This document shows, piece after piece, positions 11,053-21,521 of a DNA stretch of 64,000 nt (position 1 is the first letter of the stretch; every line of letters begins with the position of its first letter). The position numbers and the translations under genes were made by a program. The stretch is from Zea mays (lineage: Eukaryota; Streptophyta; Magnoliopsida; Poales; Poaceae), in NCBI RefSeq assembly GCF_902167145.1, contig NC_050096.1, positions 295,070,200 through 295,134,199 of the forward strand. Reading direction: 5' to 3'. Below the pieces are notes generated by a model. It did no database searches and had not been told where the DNA came from. It saw only the letters and a list, made by a program, of their open reading frames with translations.

Positions 11053-11252
11053 CTTCGCAAGAGATGCGGGAACCCTTCCACCTCTGAGCAGTAGGATGTC
11101 CTAATGGCCAGAGAGTCTTCCATCTGGAATAGGAAAAGAAGGGTCTTGTTAAAATCGGGGAAGAGAAGAGAAAACTTTTCTTGGGGTAAGAGGTATTTTC
11201 TTTTTAGGGCAAGTTTTTCAAGGTCAGGGCTGCGTCCTACGGCCAGTCCTAT

Positions 11253-11265
11253 GGCTCTGATACCA
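11253..11265 (-). other. Primer binding site of the Gypsy element
   Basis: The reverse complement TGGTATCAGAGCC matches the initiator tRNA-Met 3' end and lies 2 bp inside the 5' LTR edge at 11268. Confidence 0.85.
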
Positions 11266-11267
11266 CC

Positions 11268-14123
11268 TGAAGCGTCCCGATCCTTTGGGACTCAAATGTG
11301 ATACAATTACTAGTCCCAGGAGGCTAGTAAACACATTCCTTACTTCAAATAGCACAGAGTTTAGATAAAAATTATTACAATACCGGGGTACAAGCTCGAG
11401 AGAGCCAAATTAAGAAACGCAATAGGAAAATATACTAGCCCAAGCCACAGGCAGAACTGGGTGCAGACACAGCCCTTTTAATCAAGCATAGCAGTAAAGA
11501 AGTCCTCGGCTGCTGAAAAACATAAATAAATCTGGGTGAATACACTAGGTATTCCGCAAGCCCAGCCCGCTCCCGTAGAGAGAAAGAGACCTATGATATA
11601 CATGCTCAATTCGGTGGAGTTGTGGTCACTCATCATTTTCTTAGAGAAAGGCAGTTACTTGAAGGTTTTTCCCATAGTCTTAAAAATAACCAAAAACTCA
11701 ACCGCCACTGAGCTTCCCGCTCCCATGGCCTCAGTTTCTTTCTTAACACCTATTTATTCACACATTCCCCTTTTCATGAAACTCATAGAAAAAGTTCTAA
11801 TTGCCATACCATACCAGACTCGTCCATACCAGTGGACACGGACTATTCGAATAGGTTTCAACTCTGCGCAGAGGGGGTACACTTTACCCACTAGCCCGGT
11901 TTCTGCGATCTCACCGTCGCGAGACCCGAATGCCGGATCTCTTTCCTTACTCGTACGTCCTAACCTTAACGGTTATCCGAAAGGAGTCAGGTCACCACCA
12001 TGTCCAAACCGGACAAAACTTTCCCCCTCCTTATCCTCCTGGTGCTCCCCAGCCTTCTTAACCCTGGGGTTGGACCGCACGAGTTCGGATTGAGTGACTG
12101 CCCACACAGTCTCGAGTGGTTGTACGATAAAGGAGTACAGGTAGTGAAAATGACAAGCCGGTCCTTATATGAGGGGACAATCCTTCTGCTCACGCCTAAA
12201 CCAGCTGAGCCAACACCTTAGGCCCTCCCCTAAACCAGGGAGTCCCTGATCATCCCACTCCCAGGGTGATGAGGGTGAGTACCCTTCATCACAAAACTTT
12301 TCAAAAAGAGACTTTATTTAGAGAAACACATTGCCCTTCTTCCCAATCCACATTTCGTATCCAGAATGTATATGTTAATGCGGGCCATCTCTCACTCACA
12401 ATGCAATATTCCCCCATAGTTCCCGGCCTAGGCAGCGGTAGAGAGAATAGGTAATTTATGCATCAAGGGAAGGATGGACTTGCCTTCGTTGAAGCTCTCC
12501 TGGCACAGAAGATCTACTTCCGGAAGTTCGGGCTCCGGCCCTTCTTCCGGAGCTATGGGATCCGGATCTGCGGTCCCTGCTTCTTCTAGGAAACAGGCAA
12601 TAAAACAATACATCAACAGTGGTTTACCAATTATAGTGTGTCATTTTCTAACATCATTATTGTATGTAACCTTGGAAATCCTTTTTGATAATTTTTGGTG
12701 CATAAAATATTGAGAAAACTACTTAAATGGGAAAAAGGGTGGAAAAGGAAAAAGAAAAGGGATTTCTCCTTTCCTGGGCTGGGGACAAGGTTTTTGGCCC
12801 ACCCCGGGCGCGAGCGCGCGCGCGAGAGCGCTTACGGCCCAGCGGCGGCCCAAGAGCGAGGGGGAGACAGCGCTACGCGCGAGGGTGACAGCGTTGCTGC
12901 GGGCCCACTTGCCAGCGAGAGCAGGGGGGACGGCGTTGCGGCCAGACGGCGTGGCGAACCGGCCGAGCAAGGGAGAAGGGCCGGTCGCCGGTGAGCTTGA
13001 CAGATGCTTGCCGCCGGTGGCCCGGTTCTCGGTCCAAGGGAGGGTGGTTTAGCACGGGCGGAGGCTGGCGATTCTAAGGGTAGGCTCAATTCGGCCGGAG
13101 AGGGTTGGGAGGGGGCTGCCCACGGGGAGGGGGCGGAGTTCCGCGGCGGGGATCGCCGCCGGTGGGCTCTGGGTGGGGGACGGGGGCTGGGAAGTGGTGC
13201 TTCGGGTTCGTGGCCTCGTGAGGGAGCTGCTCGGCTCACTTAATTTCTCGCTGGACCAACAGAGAGGGAGAGGGAGGAGGGGGAAAGGACTCACCGGAGA
13301 GGAGGACGACGACGGCGCTTCGCGAATTGTGCTCGGGGGAGGGGAGGAGAGGGATGGCCGAGGCTAGTGCGAGGAAGAAGGAGCTCGGGGCGAGCCTTAT
13401 ATAGGCGCGCGAGGGAAGGGGGGGCGGTGGAGCTTCTTGGCTCCGGCGAGCTACACAGTGCCGCCCATAAATGCCGCACAGCGCCGCCGAGGGGACACCA
13501 CGGCGGGGCGGTACCGACGAGGACGCTGGTCAAGGGGAGGGGGGGACGGAGCGGTGCCAAACTTCCCTGTGCGGCGAGAAGACGAAGGGGAGGACGGAGG
13601 CGATGGCCGGAGGTGACTGCGGTGAAGGGACGGCGGAAGGACGACGAAGCAACTGACAAGCGGGGCCACTCTGCCAGAGGGAGCGAGCGCGCGAGAGAGA
13701 GAGGGCGGCTGACAGGTGGGGACGCTTTGTCAGAGAGAGGGAGGCGGGGTGTGGAGCGGGCTGGCGCGCGCGCGGAGGCAGGCCGGAGATGGGCCGAGAG
13801 AGGGGGAGTGCGGGCGCGAGGGGGGGAGAGGCCGCGGGTTTGGGCCGGGAGTCGGCCCAGCAGGGGGAGGGGAGGGTTTTTCTCTTTTTCTTTTTACTTT
13901 CTAATTCATGTTTCCCTTTTTTGCATCTTTTTCTTTTGAACAATTTATTTTGTAGATAGTCTAGGTGTTAGAAAATAGAATCTAAGTGAGGTGCTTGTGA
14001 TCAAACAAAGTGTATGCATATGATGAAAGAAAATCTAGGGGAGTTCTTGGAATTAGAGGATGAAAAGAGGGGAAAGGGTAGATTAGGGTTTCAAACCTGG
14101 GTTAGGATTTTTGGGATGCTACA
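11268..14123 (-). repeat. Gypsy 5' LTR
   Basis: This copy is 2856 bp and partners 2859-5705. For this minus-strand element it is the promoter LTR. The GC-rich block lies at about 12790-13870. It holds an extra GCGCGCGCGAGAGC expansion near 12814 relative to the other LTR. Confidence 0.95.
13395..13405 (-). promoter_or_regulatory. TATA box of the Gypsy 5' LTR
   Basis: The reverse complement CCTATATAAGG sits in GC-rich DNA, conserved at the same place in the other LTR (4980-4990). It is the best candidate for the element's core promoter, reading towards gag and pol. Confidence 0.55.
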
Positions 14124-14817
14124 ACTAGCCGTTTGGTGGAGGCTGCTGTCGCATGGCGCACCGGACAGTCCGGTGTGCCACCGGACAGTGTCCGGTGCGC
14201 CAGCCACGTCACCCGACCGTTAGAGGTTCGACCGTTGGAGCTCTGTCTTGTGGGCCCGCCTGGTTGTCCGGTGGCGCACCGGACAAGTCCTGTAGACTGT
14301 CCGGTGTGCCACCCGCGCGTGCTCTAACCTCTGCGCGCGCAGGCGCGCATTTAATGCGTTGCAGTCGACCGTTGCGCACGAAGTAGCCGTTGCTCCGCTG
14401 GCTCACCGGACAGTCCGGTGTGCACCGGACATGTCCGGTGAATTTTAGCGGAGCGGAAATCCGAAGCTGGCGAGTTCAGAGTCGCTCTCCTCTGGGGCAT
14501 CGGACAGTCCGATGAATTATAGCGAAGCGCCTCTGAGAATTCCCGAAGGTGATGAGTTGGGCTTGGAGCCCCCTGGTGCACCGGACACTGTCCGGTGGCA
14601 CACCGGACAGTCCGGTGCGCCAGACCAGGGCACACTTCGGTTATCCCTTGCTCTTTTTATTGAACCCTTTTTCTTGGTCTTTTTATTGGCTTTTTGTGAA
14701 CCTTTGGCACCTGTAGAACTTATAGACTAGAGCAAACTAGTTAGTCCAATTATTTGTGTTGGGCACTTCAACCACCAAAATCATTTAGGAAATAGGTGTA
14801 AGCCTAATTCCCTTTCA
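14124..14817 (-). repeat. Copia A 5' LTR, distal (U3) segment with palindrome cluster
   Basis: This continues the LTR interrupted at 2858; 14124-14128 is the second ACTAG. Between about 14155 and 14620 there are several CACCGGACAGTCCGGTG-type palindromes and variants (CCGGACATGTCCGG, TCGGACAGTCCGA). The LTR ends CCTTTCA at 14817. Confidence 0.88.
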
Positions 14818-15170
14818 TTTAGAGTCTTAGCTAATAGACATCTAAAACACAGTAAATACTCTGTTTACTCCCGAATGACAAACAATTAGGCAGGATAGAA
14901 AGGAAAGAAACGATCTATTAGTACATATTAGCCAGGTTAAATAGCTAATGGGCAAACAATTTGACAACCCTCTCGTTTAGAGTCCAAGGTGCTAAAATTA
15001 GCTGACAAACGAGTTGCTTGATGGATTCAAACATGCTCTAAGAAGTGCAAAAGCTTCATTCATTCTTTAAAATATACTACAAATATGATGCTAACTATTA
15101 GAAATATACCCTAGGGATAATCATAAAGATAAGCATATTTCTTTGTGTCCATAATATATATATAGATATA
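14818..15170. other. Anonymous AT-rich DNA
   Basis: Between the Copia A LTR and the first Helitron. The last 25 bp are a short TA/GATA run. I see no gene or recognisable element. Confidence 0.5.
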
Positions 15171-15544
15171 CTAGCTGAATGCCCGTGCGTTGCAACGGGA
15201 ATATATAATACCAGTATATTATGATAACTTATATACAAAATGTGTGTTATACCGTTATGAGAAAATGTTTCATAATCAATTTATGATTCTGGCCATACAT
15301 AAATTTTGTTATTTATAATCTATCAGTTTCATCACTACATTGCAAACATCAGTATCATGCAGACTTCGATATATGTCACGATTTTCATGGTCTCATTCAT
15401 TGGAGAGCACGTTTCACACATACCGGAAGAAATTCCCTCGTACATCGTTAGTCATCAGACACGTACCACCATACGCTTTTGCTTAAACAAAAAGGCAAGT
15501 GTGTGTTTGCGAAGAGAAATAAAGGCAAGCCGGCACAAAAGCTA

Positions 15545-16085
15545 CCCCAATGGTGGCGAGGATGACGAACTGATCATTGTTGTCGGTCCTCCTCTACGTC
15601 ACCTTTGGCGCCAAGATGACGCCACAGTCCTCGATATAGTAGTCGTCGAACGCGCGCGACATACCGAGTACTGATGACTCTTGGTTGGACTGTAAAACAA
15701 AGTGCACCCCGGGCTCATCAGCAAGGTAGTACCCCTGACCGCTGCACCACCGGATGCGCTACTCCTCTACATACATCGTGTTCGAGGACACTCATACAAC
15801 GTCAGCAACGACCATCGTCTCAGCGCACAAGAATTCATGGCCAGTCAGTAGCGACTTACGTGGCAGGTTGGGCTTCAGGTGGACAATGAGCTGGACGACG
15901 TGATGGCGTCGTCGTCGAATGTGGTGCCCAGAACAACCCGAGAGTCGCCGACGTTGGCGACGACCATGAGGTCCCCTGCTTGACGATGGACAGCGCGGAG
16001 CAGCCGCTCTGCACCGCGTCCAAGCGACGCCTGCGCCGGAGCTTGTCGTACATAGCGGCACATGCGGCCACGTAGGACTGTTTCT
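15545..16085 (-). pseudogene. Protein phosphatase 2C fragment carried by Helitron copy 1
   Basis: Two exon-like blocks in the Helitron's sense direction. The upstream one (about 15860-16085) encodes SYVAACAAMYDKLRR, then SGCSALSIVKQG and, after a 1-nt shift, DLMVVANVGDSRVVLG, which is the PP2C Asp/Gly metal-site motif region; it ends at a GTAAGT-like donor near 15859. The downstream one (about 15550-15830) encodes GVHFVLQSNQESSVLGMSRAF, then DDYYIEDCGVIL and NDQFVILAT, matching PP2C MSRAFGD...DQFVILATDG. Frameshifts and stops (VT*RR) make it non-functional. Family: plant PP2C Ser/Thr phosphatases. Confidence 0.8.
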
Positions 16086-16493
16086 AGAGGTCGAACTGGC
16101 AGTCGCCAAGTTTCTTCTTGTCGTCGATGAGCGACCCCAACGCGAGTGCCTCCTGCTAATGGTGTTTGTTTGGGGTTTTCAAGTAAGAAATATGGATTCA
16201 TGTTTGGCGTTGGTTTATAAAAATGACTCACAAGTTAGATCCATGGAAAAAAATATTACGAAGAATAAATGTCACGTATGCAAAAAAGGAATTTAAGTTG
16301 AAAACATTATTCAAACAAAAGAAATTGCATGTAAGACTCTTCTTTAAATACTACTCCCTCCATCCAAAAATATAATTCAAGAATCTTGGTGACACTTATC
16401 TACTATCACGCATTGTGCAAGGATAGCAGGTGGACTTGGGGAGAGATGTAGTAGATGTGTTTTCTATTATAGATGTAGACATAAACACACATG

Positions 16494-16548
16494 TGGTGTA
16501 GTGGTACCTACTGCTAGCATTTATTTGAGAGGTCGTGGGTTCGAATCT
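16494..16548 (+). repeat. tRNA-like A-box/B-box segment (SINE-derived) in Helitron copy 1
   Basis: TGGTGTAGTGG (A box, 16494-16504) and GGTTCGAATCT (B box, 16538-16548) have pol III internal-promoter spacing. No cloverleaf forms around them, so this is a tRNA-derived SINE remnant rather than a tRNA gene. Confidence 0.5.
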
Positions 16549-17184
16549 CCTTGGGGGCATGTGCATGTGTATTTTTTTTAAATTTTAGCTAGGCGTCGGT
16601 TGTACGGGGGAATGGGAATAGACTTTGCGGGGAGGGGGAATGAGAATGATAGAATGGTGGCAGAACATGGGAATGGACTGTGCGCGGGAGGAGGGAATCG
16701 GAAAGGGAGAACACAGAATGGGTAGCGCGGGAGGAGGGAATCGGAAAGGTAGAACACGGAATGGGCAGAACGCGGAATGGCCGACTACTATTGCAGTCTT
16801 AATAAGTAACTAGCTGAATGTCCGTGCGTTGCAACGGGAATATATAATATCAGTATACTACGATAACTTATATACAAAATGTGTGTTATATCGTTATGAG
16901 AAAATGTTTTATAACCAATTTGTGATTATGGTCTTACATAAATTTTGTTATTTACAATCTATCTGTTTCACCACTACATTGCAACCATCAGTATCATGCA
17001 GACTTCGATATATATTACGATTTGCATGGTCTCATCATTGGAGAGCACGTTTCACACATACCGGAAGAAATTTCCTCGTACATCGTTAGTCATCAGACAC
17101 GTACCACCATACGCTTTTGCTTAAACAAAAAGTCAAGTGTGTGTTTGCGAAAAGAATTAAAGGCAAGTCGGCACAAAAGCTACC

Positions 17185-17720
17185 TCAACGGTGGCGAGGA
17201 TGACAAACTGGTCATTGTTGTCGGTCCTCCCATGCGTCACCTCTAGCGCCAAGATGACGCCACAGTCCTTGATATAGTAGTCGTCGAACGCGCGCGACAT
17301 ACCGAGTATTGATGACTCTTGGCTGGGCTGTAAAACGAAGTGCACCCCGGGCTCATCAGCAAGGTAGTACCCCTGGCCGTTGTACCACCGGATGCGCTAC
17401 TCCTCTACATACATCGTGTTCGAGGATACTCATACAACGTCAGCAACGGCTATCGTCTCAGCGCACAAAAATTCATGGCCAGTCAGTAGCGACTTACGTG
17501 GCAGGTTGGGCTTTAGGTGGACGATGAGCTGGACGACGTGATGGCGTCGTCATCGAATGTGGTGCCCAGAACAACCCAAGAGTCGCCGACATTGGCGACG
17601 ACCATGAGGTCCCCCTGCTTGACGATGGACAACACGGAGCAGCCGCTCTGCACCGCGTCCAAGCGGCGGCTGCGCCGAAGCTTGTCGTACATAGCGGCAC
17701 ATGTGGTCACGTAGGACTGT
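17185..17720 (-). pseudogene. Protein phosphatase 2C fragment carried by Helitron copy 2
   Basis: Same two blocks as in copy 1. Here QGDLMVVANVGDSWVVLG is in one frame (the copy-1 1-nt deletion is absent), but the PP2C Arg of GDSR is Trp. The second block reads MHFVLQPSQESSILGMSRAF, then DDYYIKDCGVILALEVTHGR and NNDQFVILAT. The catalytic N-terminal part of PP2C is missing, so no active phosphatase is possible. Confidence 0.8.
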
Positions 17721-18130
17721 TTCTAGAGGTCGAACTGGCAGTCGCCAAGTTTCTTCTTGTCGTCGATGAGCGACCCCTAACGCGAGTGCCTCCTGCTAAT
17801 GGTGTTTGTTCGTGGTTTTCAAATAAGAAACATGAATTCATGTTTGGCGTTGGTTTATAAAAATGACTCACAAGTCAGATCCATGAAAAAAATATTACGA
17901 AGAATAAATGTCACGCATGCAAAAAAAATTTAAGTTGAAAATATTATTCAAACAAAAGAAATTGAATGCAAGTCTCTTCTTTAAATACTACTCCCTTCAT
18001 CCAAAAATATAATTCAAGAATCTCGGTGATACTTATCTACTACTACGCATTGTGCAAGTGTAGCAGGTGGGCTTGGGGAGAGATATAGTAGATGTGTTTT
18101 CTGTTATAGCTGTAAACATAAACACACATG

Positions 18131-18185
18131 TGGTGTAGTGGTAGCTACCGCTAGCATTTACTTGAGAGGTCGTGGGTTCGAATCC
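18131..18185 (+). repeat. tRNA-like A-box/B-box segment in Helitron copy 2
   Basis: TGGTGTAGTGG (18131-18141) and GGTTCGAATCC (18175-18185) correspond to the copy-1 segment. The B box here is the perfect consensus. Confidence 0.5.
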
Positions 18186-18430
18186 CTTTGGGGCCATGTG
18201 TATTTTTTTAATTTTAGCTAGGCGTCGGTTGTACGGGGGAATGAGAATGGAAATGGGCTTTGCGGGGAGGGGGAATGAGAATGACAGATATAGAATGGTG
18301 GCAGAACATGGGAATGGCTGTGCGCGGGGAGGAGGGAATCGGAAAGGCAGAACACGGAATGAGCAGAACGCGGAATGGCCGACTACTATTGTAGCCTTAA
18401 TAAGTAATAGAGATAGAGATATGGCAGATC

Positions 18431-18888
18431 TATTCATCACATAGGGTGATGGAATGTTTGAACCACCTTGCGCGCCCACCCGCCCGTCCCCATCGAGCCA
18501 TCTCCCCCGCGCCCGCTCAATCGACCGACCAAGCCATTGATGGTTAGTGATGATTTAATGTAGCCTAAAATGACTTAATATTTTCTAGAATGACTGAATC
18601 AATGATATAAGAAAATGTTTGAACAAACCCCCCAAAATTACTGAAAACAATAACAACTTAATATTTTTCTACAAACTGACTTAATATACACTGTAAGTCA
18701 TGTCTGAAACGAAAGGGTAAATGACGTAATGCGCGTGCCAATAGAGTCGACGCGTGGCGCAAAGTGAACCATGGGTGGGGAGAAGCCAACATGTAACTAG
18801 GGCGGAGCCCCGTGGAAACGCGGTCGGTCGGGCGGACGCGCGGGCCAAGGTGGTCGGGGTGATGGACTATCACCCTAAGTGATGAATA
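18431..18888. mobile_element. Small TIR element, family not recognised
   Basis: Terminal inverted repeats of about 20 bp: TATTCATCACATAGGGTGAT at the left and its near-perfect complement ATCACCCTAAGTGATGAATA at the right. The TIR core is itself partly palindromic. The 458-bp interior has no coding capacity. If the outer TA is a target duplication it would be Stowaway-like in size but not in TIR sequence. Confidence 0.6.
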
Positions 18889-18954
18889 AAGCATACATAC
18901 ATATCTTTGTTTTGGGAGCTAAATTTAACGCCCGCGTTGGCACCAACCTAAAAG

Positions 18955-19101
18955 CAGGAGCGGATCCAGCCTATTTTTGTGGTGTCACGTGACACCAATG
19001 AATTTTAGTAATCTCCATTAAAATGTAGTTTTGTTAGCACTTAAATAGATTGGTGATACTATAATTTAATGGAATGCTTATTTTATCTAGATCCGCCCCT
19101 G
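18955..19101. mobile_element. hAT-type MITE, 147 bp
   Basis: TIRs CAGGAGCGGATCCAG and CTAGATCCGCCCCTG are flanked by a perfect 8-bp target duplication CCTAAAAG (18947-18954 and 19102-19109). An 8-bp duplication plus the CAGNGGCGGA terminus marks it as hAT. Confidence 0.9.
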
Positions 19102-19109
19102 CCTAAAAG

Positions 19110-19912
19110 ACGCGGATCACGAATCGACTGCAACTTGACGTGGACACGGTCGATTTTACTGCAACTTGTCATATACCCTTTTGCGCGCGCACTAGTGACT
19201 AGTGACATGACACAAAGTGCAGGTATAGATTCTTTCTTGGATGCTCCACCCCTTTCCGGTTTCCGAACGGAGGGATATCCTTGTTTTTGCCTGATTGAGA
19301 TTTCCGTCTCGTCCAAAAAAAAAACCACGTCCATTGAATCCTTTCCACGGAAAAAATAAGGCTCGCTCGCACTTTGCACCAAGGATCACAATTTAACCCG
19401 TAAATTCGAGAACTAACGGATACTCGACCTGACAGATACGAATCGAATATGGGGGAAGATTTTGACTAACAAATACACCCGCATCGATCCGAAGTTCCAC
19501 GGATGTGAGTGCATGTTTTCATTTCAATCCGTGGGTGACCCACGTCCGATCCAAAATTTAGTTTATTCTTTATTTTTGCATAAAATTAATTAAGATATAA
19601 TAGTAATTATTTTGAATAAGTAAATGTTTTGTTACTTATCAACGTGAGACAGCTTAAATCCCACCAATATAACTTAATTGTTACTTGTATTTAATTACTT
19701 ATAGTTGAATTACTGTTTAAAAGTGTAAACTAATTAAAGACCTACGGATGATCCGAAACCCGATGGGTTTGAGTATGGGTTTGGAATTGCACGGATTTAG
19801 ACATATTTCATGGGTACGATCTTGAACGGTTTTTTTGCTTCACCGGCTGAATCAGACCCATTGCCAATCCTAGTTTGCACGCTGTTGGTTAGAGTCGGTC
19901 TCGACATGAGAC
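19110..19912. other. Anonymous DNA between two hAT elements
   Basis: No gene seen. The stretch from about 19395 to 19800 repeats words such as ACGGAT, ACCCGA and GATGGGTTTGAGTATGGG and may be a decayed relative of the next hAT element, but I could not define its ends. Confidence 0.4.
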
Positions 19913-20481
19913 TAGAGATGGCAATGGGTACCCGAAACCTGATGGGTAAAAACCCTATTAGGGCACGGGTATGGCGGATTTTGATACCAATGGGTATTTT
20001 ATTGGGTCATTTGTTATGCTCATCGGGTACGGTGGGCGTGGGTATGTTCTCTGTTGCCCCATACCCGCTAACCGATGGGGAACCCGCTAATATATAACAC
20101 GTGGGTCCGGATTTATATGTCTCATATAAAATGAATTTGCTCTCGCTATTTGCTAACCCTAAGAATCAATGCTATGTTTTGCGTGATTTGAAGGCATGAT
20201 GTTGCCATTTAATGTTGAATATTGTTGAACCTGTGATAAAATTATGTTGTGTTCGATACATTTGTTATGCTGGTACTTATTATCGCGATTCAAATGATCA
20301 TGTCTATCGTAATGTTAATGGGTATAAGTACCCGATGGGTACCCGCTACCCATGGTGGGCATGTGTATGACGTAATTTTGTATCCATGATGAGTAGTGGG
20401 TATGGATATGGGTCAATTTTTTCCTAGTGAGTATGGGTATCTTCGTGTACCCACTGGGTACCTTACCCACTGCCATCCCTA
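19913..20481. mobile_element. hAT-type MITE, 569 bp
   Basis: Ends TAGAGATGGCAATGGGTACCC and (reverse) TAGGGATGGCAGTGGGTAAG, bounded by a perfect 8-bp duplication CATGAGAC (19905-19912 and 20482-20489). The interior repeats GGGTACCCG motifs near both ends and is AT-rich in the middle. Non-coding. Confidence 0.9.
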
Positions 20482-20489
20482 CATGAGAC

Positions 20490-21521
20490 CAGCCCAGGTA
20501 ATTAAATTCCTTTTCAATTTCCGTTTGCACGCTATAGGTGGAAGTTAGAAGCCCAAACATGTGCCAGGTTCGAGGCCGTATGTTTCGATAAGAACCCAAG
20601 CAGACGCCGGAGTCAAAACGCACATGTTTATCCTACAAACAATTGACTTTTCATGGGCCCTGGCGGCTCGGCTGGCACTAGAGCCTATCCAATCCTAGCT
20701 GTTCACCCCGCCAAAGCACAGCAACAAACAACTCGTACATGGACAGTTCAATACCAACACTGCTTCTTCGCATCCAGATACACTTCATGCTGCCATGACA
20801 GAGCTAAAGAATCTGTTCAGACAACATGTTACTACCAGTAACATGCATGATAATGATACGATAAGCACCGGAAAAAGTCGTCTCCGTAGGTAGAGATTAG
20901 AGAAGCGTGTTAGCATCCGGGACTGATTTGACCATAAACATGGCTTGGTCATGACCCATGAGTGCCGACATTAACAGAGGTCAGAATCGACTTTCCGTTG
21001 TCCAAAAATCCAGCATCTGGGGCCGTTTGGGATCATCTTGTGACCCAGTCTGACGGACCTCGAAAGTAGTACTCCAGAACCAGAAGAGAGCAAGGCGAAT
21101 TGTCTGAAGGTAATGTCATTTTCAGTGCAGCCAATCAGACACTGCTCTGCCCGCATCCATGGACACCAGCTGGTGGGGTTCAAGCGAAAAGCCATATAAA
21201 TCATAACGAACTTATCCTCTCTTATTCCTATCCTCTCAAGAGGCCAGGGCAACCTCATCCCTAACATTTCAATCTTTCAGCCAAAAAAAGGATCTGCCAA
21301 TAAGCATGAACTGATATCTCGCAATCGCTCACTTTTTCATCAAAATGTCGCACTAACTCAGTTTATAACCCTTTTCTATTATAGGCAAAGCCAGACTTCG
21401 TTCTCACCACCGGAGAACGACCCGTACAGCACTAGATGAGTTATGGATGCCAACCCCATGCCCAGAATATTGCTAAAACCATGTTCTAATTACCTTGCCT
21501 GTGACGGGGAGTGAGATCAGC
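20490..21521. other. 3' flank of the TSA gene
   Basis: About 1 kb of unique-looking DNA downstream of the minus-strand TSA stop codon; its first few hundred bases should be the 3' UTR. No element ends or coding region recognised. Confidence 0.45.

Larger units (their letters stand above)
2859..14123 (-). mobile_element. Complete Gypsy LTR retrotransposon, chromovirus (Tekay/Del-type)
   Basis: LTRs at 2859-5705 and 11268-14123 begin TGAAGCGTCCCG and end GGATGCTACA. The 5-bp target duplication ACTAG is perfect at 2854-2858 and 14124-14128. Order along the minus strand is 5' LTR, primer binding site, an extra ORF, gag, pol with a C-terminal chromodomain, polypurine tract, 3' LTR. Protease-RT-RNaseH-integrase order makes it Gypsy. 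The chromodomain and long (2.85 kb) LTRs suggest the Tekay/Del clade. By eye the LTRs differ at roughly 1-1.5% of sites plus length changes in G runs and GC repeats, so the insertion is fairly recent. Gag-pol is broken by a frameshift. Confidence 0.95.
1..14817 (-). mobile_element. Copia A: Sirevirus-type LTR retrotransposon, partial, interrupted by a Gypsy element
   Basis: Only the 5' end of this minus-strand element lies in the window: its 5' LTR (2272-2858 plus 14124-14817), a tRNA-Met-type primer binding site, and gag running off the left edge. The LTR opens with TG at 2272 and closes with CA at 14817. A complete chromovirus sits inside this LTR. The Sirevirus (Opie/Ji group) assignment rests on the CACCGGACAGTCCGGTG palindromes in the LTR (14150-14630), the long coiled-coil Gag, and similarity of Gag to the two complete Sireviruses at 41.9-50.9 kb and 56-64 kb. 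Its LTR differs from theirs, so it belongs to a different family of the same lineage. The family name is left open because I cannot search. Confidence 0.9.
15171..16809 (-). mobile_element. Non-autonomous Helitron copy 1 (5' end truncated)
   Basis: Read on the minus strand, the 3' end is a CCCGT...ACGGG hairpin, 11 nt of spacer, then CTAG followed by T: the Helitron 3' signature (15171-15200). The 5' end (16790-16809) reads TTACTTATTAAGACTGC, matching copy 2 but lacking its terminal TCTCTATCTCTA. It abuts copy 2's CTAG directly, so the two are head-to-tail. Inside are a PP2C gene fragment and a tRNA-like A/B-box segment. No Rep/helicase is encoded. Confidence 0.75.
16810..18419 (-). mobile_element. 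Non-autonomous Helitron copy 2
   Basis: Its 3' CTAG at 16810 follows the same hairpin as copy 1. The 5' terminus at 18419 reads TCTCTATCTCTATTACTTATTAAGG on the minus strand (TC start, preceded by host A), as expected for insertion between A and T. The internal sequence is close to copy 1 over its full length, including the PP2C fragment and the tRNA-like segment. Confidence 0.77.

Noticed and set aside
18131..18185. Possible tRNA gene
   Set aside because: A and B boxes are present but no acceptor stem or anticodon arm can be formed; better explained as SINE-derived sequence in a Helitron.
20315..20623. A 102-codon minus-strand frame
   Set aside because: Spans the end of a hAT MITE and its flank; the frame is accidental.
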